Assembly (NCBI GenBank): GCA_036504995.1
Contig: DASXUG010000010.1
Span: 62,001 to 126,000, forward strand
Direction: 5' to 3'
Source of the DNA: DASXUG01 sp036504995
Lineage (GTDB): Bacteria > Pseudomonadota > Gammaproteobacteria > Burkholderiales > Methylophilaceae
Length of the DNA stretch: 64,000 nucleotides
In this document: positions 55,570 to 64,000 of the stretch, piece by piece
Position numbering within the stretch: the stretch's first letter is position 1
Layout: each line of letters begins with the position of its first letter
Notes under the pieces: model-generated
Told to the model about the DNA's origin: nothing
The model's input: only the letters and a program-made list of their open reading frames with translations
Databases searched by the model: none
Translations under genes and position numbers: made by a program

Positions 55570-55594
55570 CATTGCCAAGAATATCAAGACAAAT

Positions 55595-55621
55595 AAAAAA
55601 ACCGCCCGTAGGCGGTTTTTT
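55595..55621. terminator. Bidirectional Rho-independent terminator
   Basis: AAAAAACCGCC and GGCGGTTTTTT surround a CGTA loop. It serves the secreted-protein gene on the plus strand and the DUF1097 gene on the minus strand, which face each other here. Confidence 0.9.
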
Positions 55622-55659
55622 ATTTAAGCAATTTATCAGTTAAATTATTAATGCTTAAA

Positions 55660-56163
55660 TTACTTACCCAACACACCCGCTAATTTGCCTGACAGCATGC
55701 CGAAAATTGCACCGAATACTGTTGATAATGCAATTAACAATACAGGGTTAGTGAAGTTAGGCGCAGTAGTTAGGTTAGCTGTATTGGTACTTAAAGCATA
55801 ACCAGCCACGGCAGCGTAGCCATACACATTGGCTGGCACGACCGATAACAGAGGCATGCCGGCAACAATCACCAAGAAAAACACTGTTACAGCTACATAC
55901 ACTGGAGCAACTGCTACTGCTGGCAAGGCGATAGGGTTAGCGACAACCAAAGCTAAGGCGATTCCAGCGATAACACCACCGTAAACCATGCCTGCGATTG
56001 TTTTTTGCAACGCCGCATTATCACCACCCGTGTGGAAATAACACGCCCACGCAATAAAGCCTACCCATACTAACACCATACCCCCGAGTGGCCCCAACGC
56101 TAAAAAAGTCCATATACCACCAAGTACAGCAATACTTAAAGCAAGTGCAGTTAACTTAGACAT
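55660..56163 (-). CDS. DUF1097 inner-membrane protein
   Basis: A 167-residue protein, almost all hydrophobic, with about five membrane helices. Its N-terminal segments (LALSIAVLGGIWTFLALGPL and VLVWVGFIAWACYFHTGGD) match the DUF1097 family (YcdZ-like). The function of this family is not known. It ends at the bidirectional terminator shared with the secreted protein gene. Confidence 0.85.
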   Translation of the reverse strand: MSKLTALALSIAVLGGIWTFLALGPLGGMVLVWVGFIAWACYFHTGGDNAALQKTIAGMVYGGVIAGIALALVVANPIALPAVAVAPVYVAVTVFFLVIVAGMPLLSVVPANVYGYAAVAGYALSTNTANLTTAPNFTNPVLLIALSTVFGAIFGMLSGKLAGVLGK

Positions 56164-56336
56164 ACTTCTCTCTCCCTTAATGTTGAAATAAACAACTTTT
56201 AGCGGAAACCTATTGGCTTGTAGATAGAATAATTATCCAACATGAACTCCGCTAAGGGAGATACTAGACCTAAAACAAGTGGGCTGTAAACTTTTTTGAA
56301 CTAAAAAGGTGCAAGTAGCAAAGTGCACTCAAGCAC

Positions 56337-56936
56337 TTATGGTGCATAAGACCAGTTTTTGCGCCATGCCCCAAGCACCATATTAGGATACTGCGGCTGA
56401 CCAAGACTGCCGTTGTAGCGGCCAAGCGCACGATACAAATCGCCATTTTCGATATCTAAATAATGCCTGAGAATTGTGCATCCGTAGCGTAGATTGGTTC
56501 TCAAATGAAATAAATTATGCTCTGGCGCACCAATACTGCTCACCCAAAATGGCATCACCTGCATAAAACCACGTGCACCCACTGTGGAAACGGCATATTT
56601 TTTGAAACCACTTTCAACTTGAATCAAGCCCAAGACCATTTGCGGATCTAAGCCAGCACGAGAGGCCTCGTAATGCACGGTGCGCAGAAAATCTTCACGC
56701 ATGGTTTGGTCAGGCATGCGCTTTTGTAAACGTGATGACATAATGGTCATCCACGCTTGCCCTTCGTGTTCAGTAGGAAAGAATAATTTAGGGGCTGCGG
56801 TATCACTGATGGATTTTTGCATCAGTGCTTTTACACTATTAGACAAAGGCTCTTCTATCTGCGCACCTGCCTGCACATTCCAGGCAAATAACAGCACGAT
56901 AACCGCAAATAGAAGAACTTGAATCCGTTTTATCAC
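56337..56936 (-). CDS. Lytic transglycosylase (SLT domain)
   Basis: A 199-residue periplasmic protein: signal peptide (1-23), then an SLT domain (about 75-195). Glu108 is catalytic in VLGLIQVESGFKKYAVSTVG, followed by ARGFMQVMPFWV and ALGRYNGSLGQPQYPN. It cleaves peptidoglycan glycan strands. Its GTG start overlaps the proS stop by four bases (GTGA), so the two genes are cotranscribed. Confidence 0.93.
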   Translation of the reverse strand: MIKRIQVLLFAVIVLLFAWNVQAGAQIEEPLSNSVKALMQKSISDTAAPKLFFPTEHEGQAWMTIMSSRLQKRMPDQTMREDFLRTVHYEASRAGLDPQMVLGLIQVESGFKKYAVSTVGARGFMQVMPFWVSSIGAPEHNLFHLRTNLRYGCTILRHYLDIENGDLYRALGRYNGSLGQPQYPNMVLGAWRKNWSYAP

Positions 56937-58639
56937 AATATGGATTTTAGCTTTTGTAAAACTTCACTTAATGCAACGGTTTGGGCACCTGCATCTGCAC
57001 GGGCTTGATACTCCACGTTGCCGTCTTTTAAACCACGGTCACCAATCACCACGCGGTGCGATATCCCAATGAGCTCTAAATCAGCAAACATGACACCTGG
57101 ACGCTCGCCTCTATCATCTAACAACACATCAACTCCTGCGGCTTGTAAATCCGCATAAAGTTGCAACGCAGCCTCTTTAACAGCCTCGCTCTTATCCATA
57201 CCGATAGGCGCAATCGCAACTTGAAAAGGCGCCATGCTCGCTGGGAATATAATGCCGCGCTCATCAAAATTTTGCTCAATCGCTGCCCCCACAATGCGTG
57301 ATACACCAATACCGTAACAGCCCATTTCCATCACTTGGCTTTGGCCTTGGTCATCTAAATAGGTGGCATTCATGGCTTGGGCGTATTTGGTACGTAGTTG
57401 AAAAATATGGCCAACTTCAATACCACGACAAAGTGATAATGCGCCCTTACCATCTGGGCTTGGGTCGCCAGTGATAACGTTGCGAATATCTGCAACCAGC
57501 ATTGGCTCTGGCAAGTCACGCCCGAAGTTGACACCTTTAAGGTGAAACTTAGGTTTGTTCGCACCACAAACAAAGTCACTCATAGCAGCAACAGTGTGGT
57601 CTGCAATCACTTTAACATTAGCACTTACCCCTACTGGGCCAATAAAGCCTGGTGGGCAATTGAGTGCGGCGCGGATTTCGTCTTCACGTGCAAAACGGAA
57701 ATCAGCCAAACCAGCAAGTTTTGCCACTTTAATTTCATTTAGATTGTGGTCTCCACGCAATAACAGTAGATAAAACTGCTCACCTGCCACCAAGGCGATC
57801 GCTTTTACCGTGCGCTCGATGCCAATATTTAACAAAGCCGCCACGTCTTCACAGGCGGTTTGCTTAGGGGTATCCACCTCCTGCATGTTTTCCGCTGGAG
57901 CTGCTCGTGGGGCGGTTGGGGCTAGCGCTTCGGCTAACTCCACATTGGCTGCATAATCTGAACTTTCGCAATAGGCTAATGCATCTTCACCTGAATCAGC
58001 CAACACATGAAACTCGTGTGAACCATCACCACCAATTGCGCCTGTATCTGCTTTCACCGCACGGAACTTTAGACCTAAACGTGTAAACACATTGCTATAG
58101 GCTTGATACATGGTTTGATAGGTTTGCTCTAGCGATTCAAAATTGGCATGAAAAGAGTAAGCATCTTTCATCATAAACTCACGCGCGCGCATTACGCCAA
58201 AGCGTGGGCGGATCTCATCACGGAATTTAGTTTGAATTTGGTAAAAGTTAATCGGCAAACGTTTATAACTGCTAATTTCGCGGCGCGCTAAATCAGTAAT
58301 TACCTCTTCATGGGTTGGGCCAAAACAAAACTCGCGTTCATGGCGATCTTGAATTTTAAGCATTTGTGGGCCAAACACTGCCCAACGCCCTGTTTCTTCC
58401 CATAACTCTTTTGGCTGTACTGCAGGCATTAGCAACTCTAAAGCACCCGCTTTGTTCATTTCATCGCGTACAACCGCCTCCACTTTACGTAGCACACGCA
58501 AACCAAGCGGCATCCAAGTATACAGGCCAGCGCCTAAACGCTTAATCATCCCTGCGCGTAACATTAAACGATGGCTAGGTAACTCAGCCTCTTGAGGAGC
58601 CTCTTTTTGAGTAGCAATAAAAAATTGTGATGCGCGCAT
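56933..58639 (-). CDS. proS: Prolyl-tRNA synthetase
   Basis: A 568-residue class II enzyme that charges tRNA-Pro. Seen are MRASQFFIATQKEAPQEAEL, the first core YTWMPLGLRVLRKVE, FGPTHEEVITDLARREISSY and RFGVMRAREFMMKDAYSFH, and the editing (INS) domain (about 220-400). The class II motif 3 region GCYGIGVSRIVGAAIEQN and an anticodon-binding end follow. The start at 58639 gives the usual N-terminus; upstream residues from 58738 are untypical. It overlaps the transglycosylase gene. Confidence 0.97.
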   Translation of the reverse strand: MRASQFFIATQKEAPQEAELPSHRLMLRAGMIKRLGAGLYTWMPLGLRVLRKVEAVVRDEMNKAGALELLMPAVQPKELWEETGRWAVFGPQMLKIQDRHEREFCFGPTHEEVITDLARREISSYKRLPINFYQIQTKFRDEIRPRFGVMRAREFMMKDAYSFHANFESLEQTYQTMYQAYSNVFTRLGLKFRAVKADTGAIGGDGSHEFHVLADSGEDALAYCESSDYAANVELAEALAPTAPRAAPAENMQEVDTPKQTACEDVAALLNIGIERTVKAIALVAGEQFYLLLLRGDHNLNEIKVAKLAGLADFRFAREDEIRAALNCPPGFIGPVGVSANVKVIADHTVAAMSDFVCGANKPKFHLKGVNFGRDLPEPMLVADIRNVITGDPSPDGKGALSLCRGIEVGHIFQLRTKYAQAMNATYLDDQGQSQVMEMGCYGIGVSRIVGAAIEQNFDERGIIFPASMAPFQVAIAPIGMDKSEAVKEAALQLYADLQAAGVDVLLDDRGERPGVMFADLELIGISHRVVIGDRGLKDGNVEYQARADAGAQTVALSEVLQKLKSIL

Positions 58640-59137
58640 GAAAATTTCTCTAACTATGGGTGAATATGAGGGGTGGATTTTATATTGAAACGTGGATGAA
58701 GTCAGCCCAAGGTTGAGGTAATGGCGAACATTCAGCAAAAAATCTCAAACCCAAGCAGATGTTATTGTTTCTGATGCTGCTGAGCCATGGTATTGTTGAC
58801 CTTGTGAGGCAAGATTGTGCTACATGATATAGTCCTATCAATGCATGGCTTGTCATTAAAAATAACTCACTTCACCGCTGCTGTTTAAAGTGCCCTTTAG
58901 ATAGATATTTGCTCCAGATTGTTGATGGCTCTTTTCTTGAATAGTATGATTTTAACGCAACAAGAAACAGACTGAGGCAGCGAGAAAACCTGCTATGCAT
59001 ACTTTAAGCACCAAGTAATACATTGGCCATGTATTAGTGAAAATGAATAACTTTACTAGGCACTAATAGAAGTTAGCATAACCTAGCCAAAGTAGGCCCG
59101 CGAGTATTAAATCAAAACCTCATAAAAGGAGCGAGAG
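58640..59137. other. Intergenic region with promoters for proS and katG
   Basis: Divergent control region without a gene. A sigma-70-like element for katG is listed separately. I looked for a full OxyR-type site (four ATAG/CTAT blocks with seven-base spacing) and found none. Nothing else is recognised. Confidence 0.4.
58922..58950 (+). promoter_or_regulatory. Candidate sigma-70 promoter of katG
   Basis: TTGATG (58922-58927) and TATGAT (58945-58950) are 17 bases apart. The element lies 187 bases upstream of the katG ATG, leaving a long leader. Confidence 0.4.
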
Positions 59138-61312
59138 ATGGAAAACAAGAGTGCAAGTTCGTCAGGCAAGTGTCCAGTCATGCACGGTGGAGCGACATCG
59201 GTTAGTGCGTCGAGCATAGAGTGGTGGCCTAAGGCACTAAATCTTGACATCCTGCACCAGCACGATCAGAAAACCAATCCGATGGGGATAGACTTTAATT
59301 ATCGGGAAGAAGCTAAAAAGTTGGACATTGAGGCGCTCAAAAATGACCTCAAGACTTTAATGACCAACAGCCAAAGCTGGTGGCCAGCAGATTGGGGGCA
59401 CTATGGTGGCCTAATGATCCGAATGGCTTGGCATGCTGCTGGTACATACCGCGTTGCAGATGGCCGTGGGGGTGGAGGTAGCGGTAATCAGCGTTTTGCA
59501 CCATTAAATTCCTGGCCAGATAACACCAACTTAGACAAAGCTCGTCGTTTGCTATGGCCAATCAAGAAAAAATACGGTAACAAATTAAGCTGGGCAGATC
59601 TGATTATTTTTGCAGGAACTATGGCTTACGAATCAATGGGTTTGGAGATATTTGGCTTTGGTTTTGGCCGCGAAGACATTTGGCATCCAGAGAAAGATAT
59701 TTACTGGGGTTCAGAAAGAGAATGGCTCGCCCCTACTGGCAGTGAAGGTAGTCGGTATTCTGGCGAACGAGACCTGGAAAACCCACTAGCCGCAGTGATG
59801 ATGGGGCTGATTTACGTTAATCCTGAGGGGGTTGATGGCACGCCAGATCCGATTAAAACAGCCCATGACATGCGGGTAACGTTTGCACGGATGGCAATGA
59901 ATGATGAGGAAACCGTAGCCCTAACTGCAGGAGGGCACACTGTAGGCAAAGCGCATGGCAATGGCAGTGCCGAGCATCTTGGACCTTCCCCAGAAGGCGC
60001 AGATCTCCAAGAGCAGGGACTAGGCTGGATGAACCATATTGGCCGTGGTATTGGTCGCGATAGTGTGACCAGTGGCCTTGAAGGTGCTTGGACTACTCAC
60101 CCTACGAAATGGGATAACGGTTACTTCAACCTTCTCTTTGGATATGATTGGTGGCTGCAAAAGTCCCCTGCTGGTGCTTCACAATGGGAACCAGTCAATA
60201 TCAAGGAAGAAGATATGCCAGTCGACGTAGAAGACCCTACGATTCGTCGCAAACCGATTATGACTGATGCCGACATGGCACTGAAGTTTGACCCTGAGTA
60301 CCGTAAAATTGCAGAGCGCTTCCACAAGGATCAAGCTTATTTCACCGATACTTTCGCGCGCGCTTGGTTCAAACTGACCCACCGCGACATGGGACCGAGA
60401 TCACGTTATATCGGTCCCGACGTACCGCAAGAAGATCTAATCTGGCAGGACCCGATTCCCGCTGGAAACAGGAATTATGATGTAGTTGCCGTGAAAGCAA
60501 TTATTGCGACTAGTGGTCTTAGCATCAGTGAAATGATAACAACCGCTTGGGATAGTGCACGTACTTTCCGTGGCTCAGATAAACGTGGTGGTGCCAACGG
60601 TGCTCGTATCCGTCTACTTCCGCAAAAAGACTGGATTGGCAATGAGCCAGCACGTTTGGCTAAAGTGCTAGCCGTACTGGAAAAAATTGCCGCAGAGACT
60701 GGCGCCAGCATCGCTGATGTGATTGTACTGGCTGGTAACGTCGGTGTAGAGCAAGCAGCCAAAGCAGCAGGTTTTGATGTTACCGTTCCTTTTACTTCAG
60801 GCCGTGGGGATGCAAACCAAGCACAGACAGATGTTGAGTCGTTCGAGGCATTAGAGCCTTTAGCTGATGGCTTTCGAAACTGGCTGAAGCAGGACTACAT
60901 GGTCAGCACTGAGGAGATGCTGCTAGACCGCGCTCAGCTAATGGGCCTGACCGCAAACGAGATGACAGTTCTGATCGGCGGTATGCGGGTTCTTGGAACC
61001 AATCATGGCGGCACTCAGCACGGTGTATTTACCGAGCGCATTGGCACATTAACCAACGATTTCTTCGTTAACCTGACTGACATGGCTTATATATGGCGAC
61101 CCGTTGGTAAAAATCTGTATGAAATTATTGATCGTAAATCTGGCGCGGTGAAATGGACAGCAACTCGCGTAGATCTGGCCTTTGGTTCAAATTCTGTGCT
61201 TAGGGCCTATGCGGAAGTCTATGCGCAGGACGATAGCAAGGAAAAGTTTGTGCGAGATTTTGTGACGGTTTGGACTAAGGTCATGAATGCGGATCGGTTC
61301 GACTTGAACTGA
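59138..61312 (+). CDS. katG: Catalase-peroxidase
   Basis: A 724-residue haem enzyme that removes hydrogen peroxide. Distal site Arg95, Trp98 and His99 are in LMIRMAWHAAGTYR. The proximal His267 is in LTAGGHTVGKAHG. The Met-Tyr-Trp adduct residues are Trp98, Tyr226 (GLIYVNPEGVDG) and Met252 (ARMAMNDEETV). Both halves of the double peroxidase fold are present. AAAGGAG stands six bases before the ATG. A terminator follows. No oxyR gene is adjacent. Confidence 0.98.
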   Translation: MENKSASSSGKCPVMHGGATSVSASSIEWWPKALNLDILHQHDQKTNPMGIDFNYREEAKKLDIEALKNDLKTLMTNSQSWWPADWGHYGGLMIRMAWHAAGTYRVADGRGGGGSGNQRFAPLNSWPDNTNLDKARRLLWPIKKKYGNKLSWADLIIFAGTMAYESMGLEIFGFGFGREDIWHPEKDIYWGSEREWLAPTGSEGSRYSGERDLENPLAAVMMGLIYVNPEGVDGTPDPIKTAHDMRVTFARMAMNDEETVALTAGGHTVGKAHGNGSAEHLGPSPEGADLQEQGLGWMNHIGRGIGRDSVTSGLEGAWTTHPTKWDNGYFNLLFGYDWWLQKSPAGASQWEPVNIKEEDMPVDVEDPTIRRKPIMTDADMALKFDPEYRKIAERFHKDQAYFTDTFARAWFKLTHRDMGPRSRYIGPDVPQEDLIWQDPIPAGNRNYDVVAVKAIIATSGLSISEMITTAWDSARTFRGSDKRGGANGARIRLLPQKDWIGNEPARLAKVLAVLEKIAAETGASIADVIVLAGNVGVEQAAKAAGFDVTVPFTSGRGDANQAQTDVESFEALEPLADGFRNWLKQDYMVSTEEMLLDRAQLMGLTANEMTVLIGGMRVLGTNHGGTQHGVFTERIGTLTNDFFVNLTDMAYIWRPVGKNLYEIIDRKSGAVKWTATRVDLAFGSNSVLRAYAEVYAQDDSKEKFVRDFVTVWTKVMNADRFDLN

Positions 61313-61358
61313 TAGGTTAGTGTTGAATTGGGGGGGCTTAATTCAAGCCAGCAAAACT

Positions 61359-61391
61359 AAAGGCTGAATCTGCGACAGATTCAGCCTTTTT
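61359..61391 (+). terminator. Rho-independent terminator of katG
   Basis: AAAGGCTGAATCT and AGATTCAGCCTTT form a 13-base stem with a GCGAC loop-like spacer, followed by a T run. It lies 46 bases after the katG stop. Confidence 0.9.
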
Positions 61392-61550
61392 ACTATGAAC
61401 GCAAGAAAAAGCATGGCGGCAAGTTAATTAACTTTAGCTGTCAACTCAGATAACGCTAATTCAACCACAAGACTATTCTGAGTTGATGAAATATTTTTAG
61501 CACAACCGATTTAATTTTGATGATTCCCTATGATAGACAGGCCGCTACTT

Positions 61551-62060
61551 TTACAACACCAGCGGTTTATCTGGTAACTCATTCTTACCCACACATCCAT
61601 CACTAGAAAAATGCTGCTGTAATCGTTGAGTAATCTGGTTGATCCCGAAAAGTGTGCCAGCTTCAAACGCACCATGACGAAACTGTTTTTCAATCTCTTT
61701 GCAAATCACTCCCCAGCCAGCATTACCAACATGCTGATGGATACCTCGATCAGCCACAATCTCAATATCACGATCAGCCAGTAACAAATAAAGCAACACA
61801 CCCGTATTGTGCTCGGTATCCCAAATGCCCAATTGTGAGAATAGTTCTAAAGCGCGCTTTCTGGGCGTTTTGCCAGCCATAATTTCCAAGGGGTGTAAAT
61901 TTGCTTCAACCACAAAGCGAATTTCGCCCATGTGTGTTTTCTCACTTTGCTTAATCGCCATCTCAATGTTATGCATGGCTGTTTTAGAAAAATGATTCCC
62001 AACACTCCATGGCGTACTGATAATGTGCCTAAAAAATCGTTGTATCCCTCGATATTTCAT
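61551..62060 (-). CDS. TPM-domain protein
   Basis: A 169-residue protein with a TPM (TLP18.3/Psb32/MOLO) domain (about 30-150): ENAIKQSEKTHMGE-type start, EIRFVVEANLHPLEIM, RDIEIVADRGIHQHVG, and WGVICKEIEKQFRHGAFEAG. The ATG at 62060 has GGAG five bases upstream. The open frame upstream of it, back to 62189, reads Gly/Val-rich sequence from the shadow of the preceding gene, so it is excluded. It has no signal peptide, unlike its neighbour. It ends the lemA-TPM-TPM cluster. Confidence 0.88.
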   Translation of the reverse strand: MKYRGIQRFFRHIISTPWSVGNHFSKTAMHNIEMAIKQSEKTHMGEIRFVVEANLHPLEIMAGKTPRKRALELFSQLGIWDTEHNTGVLLYLLLADRDIEIVADRGIHQHVGNAGWGVICKEIEKQFRHGAFEAGTLFGINQITQRLQQHFSSDGCVGKNELPDKPLVL

Positions 62061-62070
62061 CTGCGCTCCA

Positions 62071-62910
62071 CTACCAATCTCCTGACGCGCCACCGCCACC
62101 AAAACCACCGCCGCCGCCACTAAAACCACCACCCCCACGACCGCCACCGCCGAAGCCACCGCCCATGGGGATAAACCCACCGCGCCCACCAGACATTAGC
62201 GTAAACAATAAAGCGGCAAGCCCTGCAATAACCGAAGCACCAAGCAATGTTGTAAGCAACCACACCAAACCACCGATGACGCCGCCTGTAGCTAAAGACC
62301 CGACGAATCGACCAAATATTGAGGTTAAAATACCGCCTAAAATAACTGCAGCAATCAGTAAAAATACAAAGTACTGCTCTACACCACCAGCATCTGCATG
62401 TTGATTTTTTGCAGGCGGCGGCAGTGACTCCCCGTCAATTAACTTGATAAGCTGGGTCGTGGCGCCATCTAGACCACCATAAAAGTCGCCCGCTCTAAAA
62501 CTAGGCTGCATAATGTCACTGACAATACGTTTTGCGATTGCATCGGGGATAGCTCCTTCCAAGCCATAACCCACCTCGATGCGCATCTTGCGATCAGCTT
62601 TAGCCACCAACACTAGTACGCCATCATCAGGCTTTTCACGTCCAAGTTTCCACTGATCAACGACGCGAATACTATATTGCGCAATATCTTCAGGCTGGGT
62701 AGTAGGAACAATTAATACCGCAATCTGGCTACCTTTAGTTTGCTCAAAGGCTTGCAGTTTACTTTCTAGTGCAGCTTGCTGATCTGCGCTTAGCGTGCTG
62801 GTTAAATCAGTGACGCGATGCTCCAGTGGTGGAATCGCCACAAGTTCGGCTTGCGCTACAAAACTTAGTAGCAGCGCAAACCAAAGTGTGAAATAGCGTG
62901 CAAAACGCAT
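62071..62910 (-). CDS. Secreted/membrane TPM-domain protein (YgcG-like) with glycine-rich tail
   Basis: A 279-residue protein. A signal peptide (1-21, ending AQA) precedes the TPM domain (about 25-150: LEHRVTDLTSTLSADQQAAL, GSQIAVLIVPTTQPEDIAQY, GYGLEGAIPDAIAKRIVSD). One or two membrane helices (about 178-240) follow, then a Gly/Ser/Phe-rich tail (about 245-279). LemA and TPM genes often pair; the function is not established. It lies nine bases after lemA. Confidence 0.9.
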   Translation of the reverse strand: MRFARYFTLWFALLLSFVAQAELVAIPPLEHRVTDLTSTLSADQQAALESKLQAFEQTKGSQIAVLIVPTTQPEDIAQYSIRVVDQWKLGREKPDDGVLVLVAKADRKMRIEVGYGLEGAIPDAIAKRIVSDIMQPSFRAGDFYGGLDGATTQLIKLIDGESLPPPAKNQHADAGGVEQYFVFLLIAAVILGGILTSIFGRFVGSLATGGVIGGLVWLLTTLLGASVIAGLAALLFTLMSGGRGGFIPMGGGFGGGGRGGGGFSGGGGGFGGGGASGDW

Positions 62911-62919
62911 TAGCTTAAA

Positions 62920-63519
62920 CTACTTTTTATCACCAAAATCTACACTAGGGGCTTTAGAGATTTCTTTCTCATTTTCAACAGTAAAGGATGGTTTTGCTTT
63001 ATAGCCAAACATCATCGCAGTTAAATTAGTTGGGAAAGAGCGCACGCTAATATTGTAAGATTTGATCGTTTCAATGTAGCGGTTGCGCGCCACGGTAACG
63101 CGATTTTCTGTGCCTTCCAGTTGCGCTTGCAAATCGCGGAAGCCAGCATCCGCCTTAAGTTGTGGGTAATTTTCAGAAACTGCTAATAAGCGTGAAAGCG
63201 CTGAGGTCATTTGCGCTTGTGCCGCTTGGAACTTAGCAAAAGCCTCAGGGTCATTGACCAATTCTGGCGTTGCTTGAATGCTGCTCACTTTTGATCGTGC
63301 TTCGGCCACCTCGGTGAATACCTTTTCCTCATGGTCGGCATAGCCTTTAACAACTTTTACTAGGTTAGGCACTAAATCTGCACGGCGTTGATATTGGTTT
63401 AACACTTCGGCCCAGCTTGCTTTTACCTCTTCATCTTGACTTTGAAAAGCGTTGTAACCGCAACCAGTTAGATTTAACACCAACAGTAATGCCATAAACT
63501 TTAATAATAATTGACGCAT
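62920..63519 (-). CDS. lemA: LemA family lipoprotein
   Basis: A 199-residue LemA protein. The start is the ATG at 63519, with GGAGGA just upstream. The lipobox is LTGC (Cys20). The body is long helices: FQSQDEEVKASWAEVLNQYQ, RRADLVPNLVKVVKGYADHE, SVRSFPTNLTAMMFGYK. Its role is unknown; it is often linked with TPM-domain genes, which follow here. Confidence 0.95.
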   Translation of the reverse strand: MRQLLLKFMALLLVLNLTGCGYNAFQSQDEEVKASWAEVLNQYQRRADLVPNLVKVVKGYADHEEKVFTEVAEARSKVSSIQATPELVNDPEAFAKFQAAQAQMTSALSRLLAVSENYPQLKADAGFRDLQAQLEGTENRVTVARNRYIETIKSYNISVRSFPTNLTAMMFGYKAKPSFTVENEKEISKAPSVDFGDKK

Positions 63520-63599
63520 ATTTCCTCCAGAATTAAGTGATGCAATCGAAAAACCTATTGATACAAAATTAATGATTAAGATGAGGGCAAAATTGACGA

Positions 63600-64000
63600 T
63601 TACAAGCCTGCAATTGTTTTTTGTAGCAATAACAAATCTTGCCATGATTTTGCTTTATCTTTAGGGTGTTGTAACAAATGCGCTGGATGATAAGTCACAA
63701 CAGCACTGCACCCTTGAACCGCATGTACCTTACCACGTAAATCATCAAGAGAAACATCTGTCATTAACAAACTCTGCGCCGCACGCTCACCAAAAACCAA
63801 GATGACAGAAGCGGGGTCGATTTGAAGTGGGTTAAATGCAGTGAAGCGCACTGCCGACAGTTTAAATTTAATGGCCGCAAGCATATTATTGACTAACTCG
63901 CCCTGCTCATCTACGAACAGCTCTGCCGAGCTAATCGTTGCAGCATCTGGTGCAAAACTCATTAGCAGACAATTGATGGGGGCAGCGTCAACATTGTGAG
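63600..64000 (-). CDS. Uracil-DNA-glycosylase-family protein, C-terminal part (5' end outside window)
   Basis: An open frame runs from the right edge to a stop at 63600, giving at least 132 residues; an internal ATG at 63962 is probably not the real start because the frame stays open upstream (HNVDAAPINCLL). VEDEQGEL-like LFVDEQGELVNNMLAAIKFK and SVILVFGERAAQSLLM resemble the middle of family 4 uracil-DNA glycosylases. VVTYHPAHLLQHPKDKAKSW matches their C-terminal motif. It would remove uracil from DNA. The active-site part is not in the window. It lies 80 bases upstream of lemA. Confidence 0.7.
   Translation of the reverse strand, partial: HNVDAAPINCLLMSFAPDAATISSAELFVDEQGELVNNMLAAIKFKLSAVRFTAFNPLQIDPASVILVFGERAAQSLLMTDVSLDDLRGKVHAVQGCSAVVTYHPAHLLQHPKDKAKSWQDLLLLQKTIAGL

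Noticed and set aside
58640..59137. OxyR site for katG
   Set aside because: Only isolated ATAG-like blocks are seen; the four-block spacing is not met.
62061..62189. The upstream 43 codons of the TPM-domain gene
   Set aside because: They read Gly/Val/Ala-rich sequence that is a shadow of the glycine-rich tail of the previous gene; the ATG at 62060 has a proper ribosome binding site.
1..64000. CRISPR arrays, insertion sequences, rRNA genes, prophage
   Set aside because: No regularly spaced direct repeats, transposase, ribosomal RNA or phage structural genes are visible by reading.

Overview
The window reads as a chromosome segment of a moderately AT-rich, Gram-negative betaproteobacterium. 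The best guess is a methylotroph of the Methylophilaceae (Methylotenera/Methylobacillus relatives). The reasons are an exosortase-B exopolysaccharide locus laid out like the Methylobacillus methanolan (eps) cluster, an EpsA-type LuxR regulator, a PEP-CTERM protein, and outer-membrane systems such as two-partner secretion, a secretin and TonB/porin genes. The genus is an inference.

Left part (1-17978, all minus strand). This is one long exopolysaccharide operon, transcribed from about 17.95 kb towards position 1: epsL-like outer-membrane barrel, epsD, epsE (Wza-like), epsF (Wzz-like), epsG (kinase-like), then gmd and fcl for GDP-L-fucose, then xrtB/epsH and epsI. Next come a Wzx flippase, two glycosyltransferases, a Wzy-like polymerase and an acyltransferase. 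The last gene, cut by the window edge, is a secreted beta-helix (pectate-lyase-like) protein with TIG-like repeats that I reconstructed from the sequence. Many junctions are 4-base stop/start overlaps.

Centre (18082-39056, minus strand). A six-gene operon encodes an unusual energised envelope complex: a secreted DUF2341/LamG domain fused to an ExbB channel, two ExbD proteins (with a 46-codon frame exactly filling the gap between them), a TonB-like protein, a porin and a periplasmic coiled-coil protein. It ends at a clear terminator. Directly upstream is a two-partner secretion pair: TpsB and a giant FHA-like TpsA of about 3,460 residues with an ESPR signal and a DUF3739-type C-terminus, which also ends at a terminator. 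Upstream of that lie a PstS-like binding protein and a PEP-CTERM protein, the only visible exosortase substrate in the window.

Right-centre (39057-51638). epsA (LuxR type, with a long C-terminal extension and perhaps an ATT start) and a lytic transglycosylase flank an 11-gene compact type II secretion/type IV-pilus-like operon (gspG-F-E, PilM/N/O-like, GspC/PilP-like, secretin, three pseudopilin-like proteins). Taken together, 1-51.6 kb looks like a surface and extracellular-matrix region: make polysaccharide, anchor PEP-CTERM proteins, secrete a giant adhesin, and run an energised envelope complex.

Right end (51639-64000). Mostly housekeeping: a decayed frame, an HTH-nucleotidyltransferase gene with a palindromic operator over its promoter, tRNA-Arg(ACG), tRNA-Leu(CAA), queA, a secreted protein of unknown function, DUF1097, a transglycosylase, proS, katG, two TPM-domain genes, lemA and a partial uracil-DNA-glycosylase-like gene. 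I saw no insertion sequence, CRISPR array, rRNA or prophage.
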